Assembly (NCBI GenBank): GCA_014218235.1
Contig: CM024758.1
Span: 99,981,698 to 100,045,697, forward strand
Direction of reading: 5' to 3'
DNA: 64,000 nucleotides
Origin: Colocasia esculenta
Taxonomy: Eukaryota; Streptophyta; Magnoliopsida; Alismatales; Araceae
The position numbers were made by a program, and so were the translations under genes. The first letter of the stretch is position 1, and each line of letters starts with the position of its first letter. Of the stretch, positions 21,890 to 33,012 are shown piece after piece. Below the pieces are notes generated by a model. It was not told the DNA's origin. It saw only the letters and a program-made list of their open reading frames with translations, and ran no database searches.

Positions 21890-22546
21890 GAGATTGGTAT
21901 CAGAGCATCAAGGTTGAGACTGTACATGAATAAACCATCATCTCACAATATTGCAAAGTCTTTATAGGAAATTTGTCCGTATGTGTAGAAAGTAATAATA
22001 ATGAATGAAAGATAGTAAGAAAGGTAGATAGGATTTAATAAGTTAGACTTTAACTAGATTGAATTTGTAGGCAATGGTGAGTCAAGGAAAGCGTGAGGCT
22101 AGGGCTAGGGAGCATGAAGAAAAACGCAAGGTGAGAAACTTCATAATGAGACTCAGACCAGCAGTGAGAGCGAGACTTTTGGAATGCGATTCCCGCACTC
22201 TAGATGAGCTTCTTAGTACGGCAAGGTTTGCGGCCTCTACAGCTAGCGGGAAACCCATGTGTATGCACTTCAATAAACACCATGGTGGGAATCCGTGTTG
22301 GGAAAAAGAAGGAAGGTGCCTCAAATGCGGCAGCAAGGACCATCGGATTAAAGAATGTCCAAGGTTGAAGAAGTTTGATCCCCGAAGTGCTACAACATCA
22401 ACATCAAGGAGCCAGCAGCAGAACTTCAAGCACCAGCCAAAGAGAAGGAGGATTTCATTCTTTTTTCCAGAGATGGCACCGATGACGTCACCAGAGGTAC
22501 TTGAATCGATCTTTGAGGACGAAGATCTTTTTCTAGGGGGGGAGAG
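21890..22546 (+). other. Array internal region 1 (657 bp)
   Basis: Primer-binding site TGGTATCAGAGC at 21895-21906, a leader of about 165 bp, a short gag-like ORF from 22074, then the polypurine tract AGGGGGGGAGAG at 22535-22546 directly abutting LTR 2. There is no protease, RT, RNase H or integrase. The leader is homologous to that of the 45580 element (ATGTGTAGAAA, GAAAGATAG). Confidence 0.92.
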
Positions 22547-22622
22547 TGTGAGACCCCGAATTTTTCCGTTATTTTATATTGAGCAGGCGATATTACATGT
22601 CATAATATTGTGTACGTATTAA
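22074..22622 (+). CDS. Minimal gag-like protein with zinc knuckle (copy 1)
   Basis: 182 codons from an ATG in the context GGCAATGG. It joins a short basic start to the tail of a chromovirus gag: a basic helix (MRLRPAVRARLLECDSRTL, about residues 25-43), then a double-knuckle region whose first finger is damaged (HHGGNPC, with one Cys replaced) and whose second is intact (CLKCGSKDHRIKECP, about residues 83-97). The capsid-like gag core is absent. The family is nucleocapsid/RNA-binding, so an RNA-packaging role is an inference. Two compensating frame changes after residue 110 distinguish it from copies 2 and 3, and the frame runs through the polypurine tract into LTR 2. Confidence 0.55.
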   Translation: MVSQGKREARAREHEEKRKVRNFIMRLRPAVRARLLECDSRTLDELLSTARFAASTASGKPMCMHFNKHHGGNPCWEKEGRCLKCGSKDHRIKECPRLKKFDPRSATTSTSRSQQQNFKHQPKRRRISFFFPEMAPMTSPEVLESIFEDEDLFLGGESVRPRIFPLFYIEQAILHVIILCTY

Positions 22623-23376
22623 AATTTTCCCATACTATAACTACAAATGTTCATGTGCATATGTATATATGTATATTATTTTCATGAATATAAGTAATTA
22701 GCAATTTTGTATATAAGGTATTTATTTAAATATTATGCATGATATATTAAGTAATGTTACTATATAATGTGAAGTACTATCATGCATCTGTAAGCATATA
22801 TGATTTTATTTTAGTACATGTATTATAATTAAATGTATATATTATCTAATGGTTGAGATGCATACTGTGTTCCTTGCATATATATGTAGCTATGATGTGT
22901 TATATGTGCATGTATATATTAATTGTTCGAATTATATATCTATTTCTAAGCATGGTAAATTGTTATGAGTGGTGAACAATAATGTGAATCGTGTATGTAT
23001 CTAAATGATGTAGGTATGTATATGCATATATGTTTTACCTTATGTACATTATAAGTATAATTACTCATGAGTATTCGCATGTATACAAATATCTATACTT
23101 ACATCCTGTGCAAATGATATTTGGTTTATTTAGCATGCTAAATTGTATAGTTGTATATAGTACTTAAATATACGGTGCATGTAAAATATATCAAAATATT
23201 ATAAGCAAGCTATATTTATGTAAATTCATGCATGTTGTACTAAATTATACTTTGTACGCGTATAGATGTATAAATCTAATGTTGTACATATGATATTTAC
23301 TTATGGAATAACCATTGACTTGATTATGACATAATGATATCTAAATAAATAAAGAGTGTGTATTACATATATATAT

Positions 23377-23429
<53 letters not shown>

Positions 23430-26400
23430 GTGCATAATACATGCAACTATGGTGCATATCTATAATATGTATGTCACTTTGTGCATATTATCTTTAATTG
23501 AGATTATTAAAATTACACTTATAATAATGTGTAATGTATATAATTTATGTAATAAGTGTAAAAATATTTAATTATGCTCATACTATATTGTTGGGGCCTA
23601 AATGTATGTTTAAATTGGACGAAATTAGGTGTTTAGGCTGTCTGGCACAGTTGGCGGCCAACACTGTGCCACCAACTTGCAGGACCTGATTGGCGTCCAC
23701 ATCACTGGACGCCAATAGGCAGTGGGAGGCCACCTCTTCGACGCCAACCCCATGTTGGTGGCCATCCCCTTGACGTCAACTGTGCAGTTGACTACAACCG
23801 ATGTTGACGTCTATATCCTCCTACGTAACGGTTCCAGATTTGTTAATGCTCGCATTATGGCCGGTTCCAGTTTAGGAAACCCATCCTAAACTGTAGGAAA
23901 CCTACCCAGAAGCGTACCCAACCCATCCAACATTATAAAGACCCATCTTCTGGCTGCACCAAGCCTTTTTGGTCATTGTGAAACCCTAGCACTTTTTGTA
24001 AGAAAAGCTGAAGTTCCAAAGCTCTGATACGGCGACTGGAGGATTTTCTGGGAGATCTACAACAACTGGAGTGTAGTCCAACTATCAAGGAGGCATCTCC
24101 AAACCCAAGGAACGACCTACAACGACTGGAGAACCAGATCAAAGGAGTTTCTGAGCACCCTCTTGCTTTGGCCGAGGAGGGCTTCAACGATAAGATTTGA
24201 TCTTCTAAGATTTTATTAGAGGCAGTAACCTATGTATATCAATCTTAGACATGTCCCCTAGGTCCTAGAATTTTTCTGGATTTTTCCTCGAGTCCTGGAC
24301 CCTCCATTTGCCCCGTGCATGTGAGTGTTGTCAGTGCTGATTGTTGTTTGGAAGTGACGGCAACATCCCCTGCCATCAAGTTCTTGAGTGACGGCAAGGG
24401 ATGCCGCAGTTAACTCAGTTGGCGGCCAGGACTGTGCAGTTAAGTTCTTCATTGTTCTGAAAAATGCTATTTGATCTTCTTTAATATATTTAAATGATTT
24501 ATGGGTATGTGTGATGTTGTAACTTTTATGTGGGGTCAAGGGTGATCAGTAGGTCATGTCATGAGGTTTTCATGAATTTTCATGATTTGTGTTAATTATT
24601 AAAATTCTAGAAATTGAATTATGAGCATAGAATAACCATGTTTAATTTGTGTAAATAGGTCAGATGTGAATTAGGGTTGGTAATCTTCTGTGATGATGTC
24701 TTGACTGTATATACGCATTGACACTATTACATTAGACTATTTTACTAGGATCTTTACTTTAGAGAAATTAGTGAGAAATGCACCTGTGATTTGATTTAAT
24801 TGTTATAAATACATTTCCTATTCAGAAAAATATAGAAAATTTAGAATTGTTATGTTTACTGTATTTAACTTGTGATAAAAATTTCATGAAGATCTGATGA
24901 CACTAAGTATTGTTATGTTTTGAAATGAGAAAAATGGCCATGTTAAGCATGATAGAGTTAATTATATGAAATCAAGAGTTAGCAACATGTTAAAATCTTA
25001 TTTTAAGTTATTTATCATTGTTTAACAGTAGGTGAAACTCCTATAAATGGAAATGTGAATTATATAAAGTGTGTGTGAAATGGGATGAAAATATGTGTAC
25101 GAGCATGAGTAAAATGTGATGAGAACGACAAAGTGATTAATGCAATATTTAGCCATGTGTGACCCTGCTACCATAGGGGTCTGAGAGTTGTACCATAGAA
25201 AAGTCCATATGGAAGGCTCAACGTTATGAGATATATCCTAAGGGCATTAGGATAAAATCTTGGAGGTGGACAAGTACCGCTAGTTAGGGTGGAGAGGGCT
25301 TCTCCTGGTTCTGCGCAGTTACCTAGATTTGCCACCGCATTGTCTAGGTGAAAAATATGTGAAAGTGAGTGCTAAGTGCTAAGTGATAAGCATTAGTGCT
25401 AAAGTGAGTGTTTTCCTCTACTTGGTAGTTAGGACTATGTATCACGGCAATTTAAGAGATTAAATGTGATTAGAAGTGCAAAGTGATAAGTGAATGTGGC
25501 ACGTGATAGTGCAATTGTTGTGATAAGTGATAAACATGAATGCATGAGTAAATGAAATGGAAGAAGTGTAAATTATCGGTAAGGAGAGTAAAAGATAATT
25601 AGAGTGTAATAACATGTGAAAACCAATGTATTAATACATGCATATTTATTTTGTTGTTCGTGCATTAAATCATAATTGTAGAATTATGTTAATATCATGT
25701 CTAATATCATGTGATATAGTAATATTATCCATATAGTAGTGTGTATGAATATGCGCATGTAAATATGTAAAGAAACGCAATGTAGAAAATTGTGTATGTA
25801 GAATTGACAAATGAATAAGATAGCCTGAGAATAAGTGTAAATTCATGTAATCAAGTTTGATTCATGTCAAAACTGCAAGCTAAATGAGATTATGATGTTG
25901 ATAAACACATAAAATAATGCCTAAGTCCATGATAGAATTGCTATTATTTAGTATGTAGTTCCATGTATAATTTGTAGATGATTGCCATCCGATTTGAATG
26001 TATTTAAAATCTTCAATCATGTTTAATAAAGGTGATATCATGGCTTATTCATATAAAACAGCAAATGAAATGTGTAAATAAATAAGGAAAAGTGCATGTG
26101 AAATATAAATAGAGATCATGTTAGATTGCTATCTACTTATGTATAATTGCATGTTCTAATTGGTAGAGATTCCTCAATAAGAAAAATGTTTAGATTAATA
26201 AATCATGTTATATGTTAGGTGTTTAAGAGTGCATATGTTCATACCATGTATGTATCAACATGATTATGCTAAATTATGTTAGAATGTTTAGTATCGTGTT
26301 ACGTAGATTACTAGAAAGCATGCGCAAGTGTTAAGAGAGTATGATAAATTATACACTAAAACAGCAAGTTAAATGTGTGATAAAAAGATATAAATGCATG

Positions 26401-27131
26401 AGAATTGACTAGATACCATGCTATGAATGTTTATTATCTTGTACATTGCCTTATGTTTCAAAATGGTAGAATTGTGAAATGATATGATGAAGATTTGAAT
26501 CATGCATCATAGGATATATCATGTGTAGAAAACATGTGTAGGTGTATGTTATCTTTCATGATTTAACATGAGCATGTGCTAGATAGGAAGGTATTTGGAT
26601 GACTTATGTACAGTTGACCATAAGAAACATGTATCATGTGTAATGTTGTGATCAGAATGATAGCATGTGGTTTTCCTTATTATTAGTGGCTTACTATTTA
26701 TGTGATATGTGTAAATTTGATATTTTAGATTACTTGCTGAGTCTTGTAAGACTCATACTTGCTTCGGCGTATAGGTGTGACAGGTTATCCATGAAGATTG
26801 ATACCGTATACAAGGAATAGCACTTGAGGATATTTTATTTTTGGTAGTTGCTTTAATTTATAGTTTGAATAATGTTATTCATATGGACAATGTAGTTCTT
26901 TTCAAGTTGTAATAATGTGGACTCTAGTATTTTCTTTTACTATATAGACTGTGGAATATGTGGTGATGATGGAATGAAGTATAATATTTCTTTTAATTCC
27001 GTTGTACTCTTTTATTATTCATGGACATATCAACCTTATCGTTTAGTGTTGGGTTATTATCCCACTGTGACGATGCTCTTTGTACCGATGGGGATTCGTA
27101 TAATCGTATCGGTATAAAGGGGGTCGTTACA
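22547..27131 (+). repeat. Array LTR 2 (4585 bp)
   Basis: Same boundaries and organisation as LTR 1. It carries the longest (AT)n microsatellite of the four (about 23368-23427). TATA box at 23934-23940. The initiator-Met primer-binding site follows at 27137-27148. Confidence 0.93.
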
Positions 27132-27785
27132 GAGATTGGTATCAGAGCATCAAGGTTGAGACTGTACATGAATAAACCATCATCTCACAATATTGCAAAG
27201 TCTTTATAGGAAATTTTTCCGTATGTGTAGAAAGTAATAATAATGAATGAAAGATAGTAAGAAAGGTAGATAGGATTTAATAAGTTAGACTTTAACTAGA
27301 TTGAATTTGCAGGCAATGGTGAGTCAAGGAAAGCGTGAGGCTAGGGCTAGGGAGCATGAAGAAAAACGCAGGTGAGAAACTTCATAATGAGACTCAGACC
27401 AGCAGTGAGAACGAGACTTTTGGAATGCGATTCCCGCACTCTAGATGAGCTTCTTAGTACGGCAAGGTTTGCGGCCTCTACAGCTAGCGGGAAACCCATG
27501 TGTATGCACTTCAATAAACACCATGGTGGGAATCCGTGTGGGAAAAAGAAGGAAGGTGCCTCAAATGCGGCAACAAGGACCATCGGATTAAAGAATGTCC
27601 AAGGTGAAGAAGTTTGATCCCCGAAGTGCTACAACATCAACATCAAAGGAGCCAGCAGCAGAACTTCAAGCACCAGCCAAAGAGAAGGAGGATTTCATTC
27701 TTTTTCCGGAGATGGCACCGATGACATCACCAGAGGTACTTGAATCGATCTTCGAGGACGAAGATCTTTTTCTAGGGGGGGAGAG
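27132..27785 (+). other. Array internal region 2 (654 bp)
   Basis: Primer-binding site at 27137-27148. The gag-like ORF start is at 27316 (ATGGTGAGTCAAGG), but one A is lost in the AAACGCAAGG segment near 27370, and a T is lost after CCAAGG near 27604, so the frame is split (27372-27617 and 27595-27921). The zinc knuckle is retained. Polypurine tract AGGGGGGGAGAG at 27774-27785. Confidence 0.9.
27316..27785 (+). pseudogene. Minimal gag-like ORF, copy 2, frameshifted
   Basis: Same product as copy 1. The knuckle region (CGKKKEGA then SNAATRTIGLKN in the wrong frame) shows an extra frame break after GGNPC, caused by the loss of one T in TGTTGGG. Three single-base deletions separate it from an intact frame. 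Its C-terminal frame (SKEPAAELQAPAKEKEDFILFPEMAPM) is open and matches copy 3, which suggests this was the ancestral reading. Confidence 0.6.
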
Positions 27786-28599
27786 TGTGAGACCCCGAAT
27801 TTTTCCGTTATTTTATATTGAGCAGGCGATATTTACATGTCATAAATATAGTGTACGTATTAAAATTTTCGCATACTATAACTACAAATTGTTCATGTGC
27901 ATATGTATATTATTTTCGTGAATATAAGTAATTAGCCAATTTTGTATATAAGGTATTTATTTAAATATTAAGCATGATATATTAAAGTAATGTTACATAT
28001 ATAATGTGAGGTACTATCATGCATCTTGTAAGCATATATGATTTTACTTAGTACATGTTTTATAATTAAATGTATATATCTAATGGTTGAGATGCATACT
28101 GTGTTCCATGCATATTATATGTAGCTATGATGTGTATATATGTGCATGTATATTAATCTTGTTCGAATTATATATCTATTTCTAAGCATGGTAAATTGTT
28201 ATGAGGTGTGAACAATAATGTGAATCGTGTATGTATCTAAATGATGTAGGTATGTATGCATATATGTTTTACCTTATGTACATTATAAGTATAATTACTC
28301 ATGAGTATACACATGTATACAAATATCTATACGTACATCCTGTGCAAATGATATTGTTTATTATTAGCATGCTAAATTGTTTATAGTGTATATAGTACTT
28401 AAATAATACGGTGCATGTAAAATATATCAAAATATTATAAGCAAGCTATATTTATGTAAATTCATGCATGTTGCACTAAATTATACTTTGTACGCGTATA
28501 TAGATGTATAAATCTAATGTTGTACATATGATATTTACTTATTGGAATAACCATTGACTTGATTAACATTATGATATCTAAATAATAGAGGTGTATTAC

Positions 28600-28647
<48 letters not shown>

Positions 28648-31600
28648 GTGCATAATACATGCAACTATGGTGCATATGTATACATATGTATGTCACTTTG
28701 TGCATATTATCTTTAATTGAGATTATACAAATTATACTTATAAATAATGTGTAATGTATATAATTTATGTAATAAGTGTAAAAATATTTAATTATGCTCA
28801 TACTATATTGTTGGGCCTAAATGTATGTTTAAATTGGACGAAATTAGGTGTTTGGGCTGTCTGGCACAGTTAACGCCAACACTGTGCCACCAACTTGCAG
28901 GACCTGATTGGCGTCCACATCACTGGACGCCAATACAGTGGGCGGCCACCCTTCGACGCCAACCCTGTTGGTGGCCATCCCCTTGACGTCAACTGTGCAG
29001 TTGACTACAACCGATTGACGTCTATATCCTCCTGCGTAACGGTTCCAGATTTGTTAATGCTTGCATTATGGCCGGTTCCAGTTTAGGAAACCCATCCTAA
29101 ACTGTAGGAAACCTACCCAGAAGCGTACCCAACCTATCCAACCTTATAAAGACCCATCTTCTGGCTGCACCAAGCCTTTTTGGTCATTGTGAAACCCTAG
29201 CACTTTTTGTAAGAAAAGCTGAAGTTCCAAAGCTCTGATCCGGCGACTGGAGGATTTTCTGGGAGATCTACAACAACTGGAGTGTAGTCCAACTATCAAG
29301 GAGGCATCTCCAAACCCAAGGAACGACCTACAACGACTGGAGAACCAGATCAAAGGAGTTTCTGAGCACCCTCTTGCTTTGGCCGAGGAGGGCTTCAACG
29401 ATAAGATTTGATCTTCTAAGATTTTATTAGAGGCAAGTAACCTATGTATATCAATCTTAGACATGTCCCCTAGGTCCTAGAATTTTTCTGGATTTTTCCT
29501 CGAGTCCTGGACCCTCCATTGCCCCGTGCATGTGAGTGTTGTCAGTGCTGATTGTTGTTTGGAAGTTGACGGCAACATCCCCTGCCATCAAGTTCTTGAG
29601 TTGACGGCAAGGGATGCCGCAGTTAACTCAGTTGGCGGCCAGGACTGTGCAGTTAAGTTCTTCATTGTTCTGAAAATGCTATTTGATCTTCTTTAATATA
29701 TTTAAATGATTTATGGGTATGTGTTGATGTGTAACTTTTATGTGGGGTCAAGGGTGATCAGTAGGTCATGTCATGAGGTTTTCATGAATTTTCATGATTT
29801 GTGTTAATTATTAAAATTCTAGAAATTGAATTATGAGCATAGAATAACCATGTTTAATTTGTGTAAATAGGTCAGATGTGAATTAGGGTTTGGTAAATCT
29901 TCTGTGATGATGTCTTGACTGTATATACGCATTGACACTATAATTAGACTATTTTACTAGGATCTTTACTTTAGAAAATTAGTGAGAAATGCACCTGTGA
30001 TTTGATTTAATGTTATAAATACATTTCCTATTCAGAAAAATATAGAAAATTTAGAATGTGTTATGTTTACTGTATTTAACTTGTGATAAAAATTTCATGA
30101 AGATCTGATGACACTAAGTATGTTATGTTTTGAAATGAGAAAAATGGCCATGTTAAGCATGATAGAGTTAATTATATGTAAATCAAGAGTTAGCAGCATG
30201 TTAAAATCTTATTTTAAGTTATTTATCATTGTTTAACAGTAAGGTGAAATTCCTATAAATGGAAATGTGAATATTATATAAGTGTGTGTGAAATGGGATG
30301 AAAATATGTGTACGAGCATGAGTAAAATGTGATGAGAACGACAAAGTGATTAATGCAATATTTAGCCATGTGTGACCTGCTACCATAGGGGTCTGAGAGT
30401 TGTACCATAGAAAAGTCCATATGGAAGGCTCAACGTTATGAGATAAATCCTAAGGGCATTAGGATAAAATCTTGGAGGTGGACAAGTACCGCTGGTTAGG
30501 GTGGAGAGGGCTTCTCCTGGTTCTGCGCAGTTACCTAGATTTGCCACCGCATTGCCTACGTGAAAAATATGTGAAAATGAGTGCTAAGTGCTAAGTGATA
30601 AGCATTAAGTGCTAAAGTGAGTGTTTTCCTCTACTTGGTAGTTAGGACTATGTATCACGGCAATTTAAGAGATTAAATGTGATTAGAAGTGCAAAGTGAT
30701 AAGTGAATGTGGCACGTGATAAGTGCAATTGTTGTGATAAGTGATAAACATGAATGCATGAGTAAATGAAATGGAAGAAGTGTAAATTATCGGTAAGGAA
30801 GAGTAAAAGATAATGAGAGTGTAATCACAAGTGAAAACCAATGTATTAATACATGCATATTATTTTATTGTTCGTGCATTAACATCATAATTGTAGAATT
30901 ATGTTAATATCATGTCTAATATCCTGTGATATAGTTTAATATTATCCATATAGTATGTGTATGAATATGCACATGTAATATGTAAAGAAACGCAATGTAG
31001 AAAAGAGTATGTAGAATTGACAAATGAATAAGATAGCATGAGAATAAGTGTAAATTCATGTAATCAAGTTTGATTCATGTCAAAACAGCAAGCTAAATGA
31101 GATTATGATGTTGATAAACACATAAAATAATGCCTAAGTCCATGATAGAATTGCTATTCATTTAGTATGTAGTTCCATGTTTTTAATTTGTAGATGATTG
31201 CCATCCGATTTGAATGTATTTAAAATCTTCAATTCATGTTTAATAAAGGTGATATCATGGTGAATTATTCATATTAAAACAGCAAATGAAATGTGTAAAT
31301 AAATAAGGAAAAGTGCATGTGAAATATAAATAGAGATCATGTTAGATTGCTATCTACTTTATGTATAATTGCATGTTCTAATTGGTAGAGTTCCTCAATA
31401 AGGAAAATGTTTAGATTAATAAATCATGTTATATGTTAGGTGTTTAAGAGTGCATATGTTCATACCATGTATGTATCAACATGATTATGCTAAATTATGT
31501 TAGAATGTTTAGTATCGTGTTACGTAGATTACTAGAAAGCATGCGCAAGTGTTAAGAGAGTATGATAAATTATACACTAAAACAGCAAGTTAAATGTGTG

Positions 31601-32359
31601 ATAAAAAGATATAAATGCATGAGAAATTGACTAGATACCATGCTAGGAATGTTTATTATTGTACATAGCCTTATGTTTTAAAATGGTAGAATTGTGAAAT
31701 GATATGATGAAGATTTGAATCATGCATCATAGGATATATCATGTGTAGAAAACATGTGTAGGTGTATGTTATCTTTCATGATTTAACATGAGCATGTGCT
31801 AGATAGGAAGGTATTTGGATGACTTATGTACAGTTGACCATAAGAAACATGTATCATGTGTAATGTTGTGATCAGAATGATAGCATGTGGTTTTCCTTAT
31901 TATTAGTGGCTTATTATGTATGTGATATGTGTAAGTTTGATATTTTAGATTACTTGCTGAGTCTTGTAAGACTCATACTTGCTTCGGCGTACAGGTGTGA
32001 CAGGTTATCCATGAAGATTGATACCGCATACAAGGAATAGCACTTGAGGAGATTTTATTTTTGGAAGTTGCTTTAATTTATAGTTTGAATAATGTTATTC
32101 ATATGGACAATGTATGGACAAGTAGTTCTTTTCAAGTTGTAATAATGTGGACTCTAGTATTTTCTTTTACTATTTAGACTGTGGAATATGTGGTGATGAT
32201 GGAATGAAGTATAATATTTCTTTTAATTCCGTTGTACTCTTTTATTATTCATGGACATATCAACCTTATCGTTTAGTGTTGGGTTACTATCCCACTGTGA
32301 CGATGCTCTTTGTACCGATGGGGATTGGTAATCGTATCGGTATAAAGGGGGTTGTTACA
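27786..32359 (+). repeat. Array LTR 3 (4574 bp)
   Basis: Starts TGTGAGACCCCG and ends GTTGTTACA. It has an intermediate (AT)n tract (about 28600-28645) and a TATA box at 29145-29151. It is nearly identical to LTRs 1 and 2 apart from scattered substitutions and many 1-bp indels. Confidence 0.93.
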
Positions 32360-33012
32360 GAGATGGTATCAGAGCATCAAGGTGAGACTGTACATGAATA
32401 AACCATCATCTCACAATATTGCAAAGTTTTTATAGGAAATTTGTCCATATGTGTAGAAAGTAATATAATGAATGAAATATAGTAAGAAAGGTAGATAGGA
32501 TTTATAATAGTTAGACTTTAACTAGATTGAATTTGTAGGCAATGGTGAGTCAAGGAAAGCGTGAGGCTAGGGCTAGGGAGCATGAAGAAAAACGCAAGGT
32601 GAGAAACTTCATAATGAGACTCAGACCAGCAGTGAGAGCGAGACTTTTGGAATGCGATTCCGCACTCTAGATGAGCTTCTTAGTACGGCAAGGTTTGCGG
32701 CCTCTACAGCTAGCGGGAAACCCATGTGTATGCACTTCAATAAACACCATGGTGGGAATCCGTGTTGGGAAAAAGAAGGAAGGTGCCTCAAATGCGGCAG
32801 CAAGGACCATCGGATTAAAGAATGTCCAAGGTTGAAGAAGTTTGATCCCCGAAGTGCTACAGCATCGACATCAAAGGAGCCAGCAGCAGAACTTCAAGCA
32901 CCAGCCAAAGAGAAGGAGGATTTCATTCTTTTTCCGAGATGGCACCGATGACATCACCAGAGGTACTTGAATCGATCTTCGAGGACGAAGATCTTTTTCT
33001 AGGGGGGGAGAG
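32360..33012 (+). other. Array internal region 3 (653 bp)
   Basis: Primer-binding site TGGTATCAGAGC at 32364-32375 (spacer one base shorter). The gag-like ORF start is at 32542 and the polypurine tract at 33001-33012. One C is lost near 32660 (GATTCCGCACTC) and one G near 32936, which break the gag frame. Confidence 0.9.
32542..33012 (+). pseudogene. Minimal gag-like ORF, copy 3, frameshifted
   Basis: The central part (32652-32951) is open and encodes the knuckle (CLKCGSKDHRIKECP) and the SKEPAAELQAPAKEKED tail. The N-terminal basic part lies in another frame because of a 1-bp deletion, and the acidic end (PEVLESIFEDEDLFLGG) in a third. The acidic end overlaps the motif preceding the polypurine tract (TTCGAGGACGAAGATC), which is also a conserved DNA element in Tekay-like retrotransposons. 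Confidence 0.6.

Noticed and set aside
21895..21906. TGGTATCAGAGC read as part of a tRNA gene
   Set aside because: Only the 3' end complement is present, directly after LTR ends; these are primer-binding sites, not tRNA genes.
28462..28801. Ile/Tyr-rich ORFs
   Set aside because: Translations of an (AT)n microsatellite.
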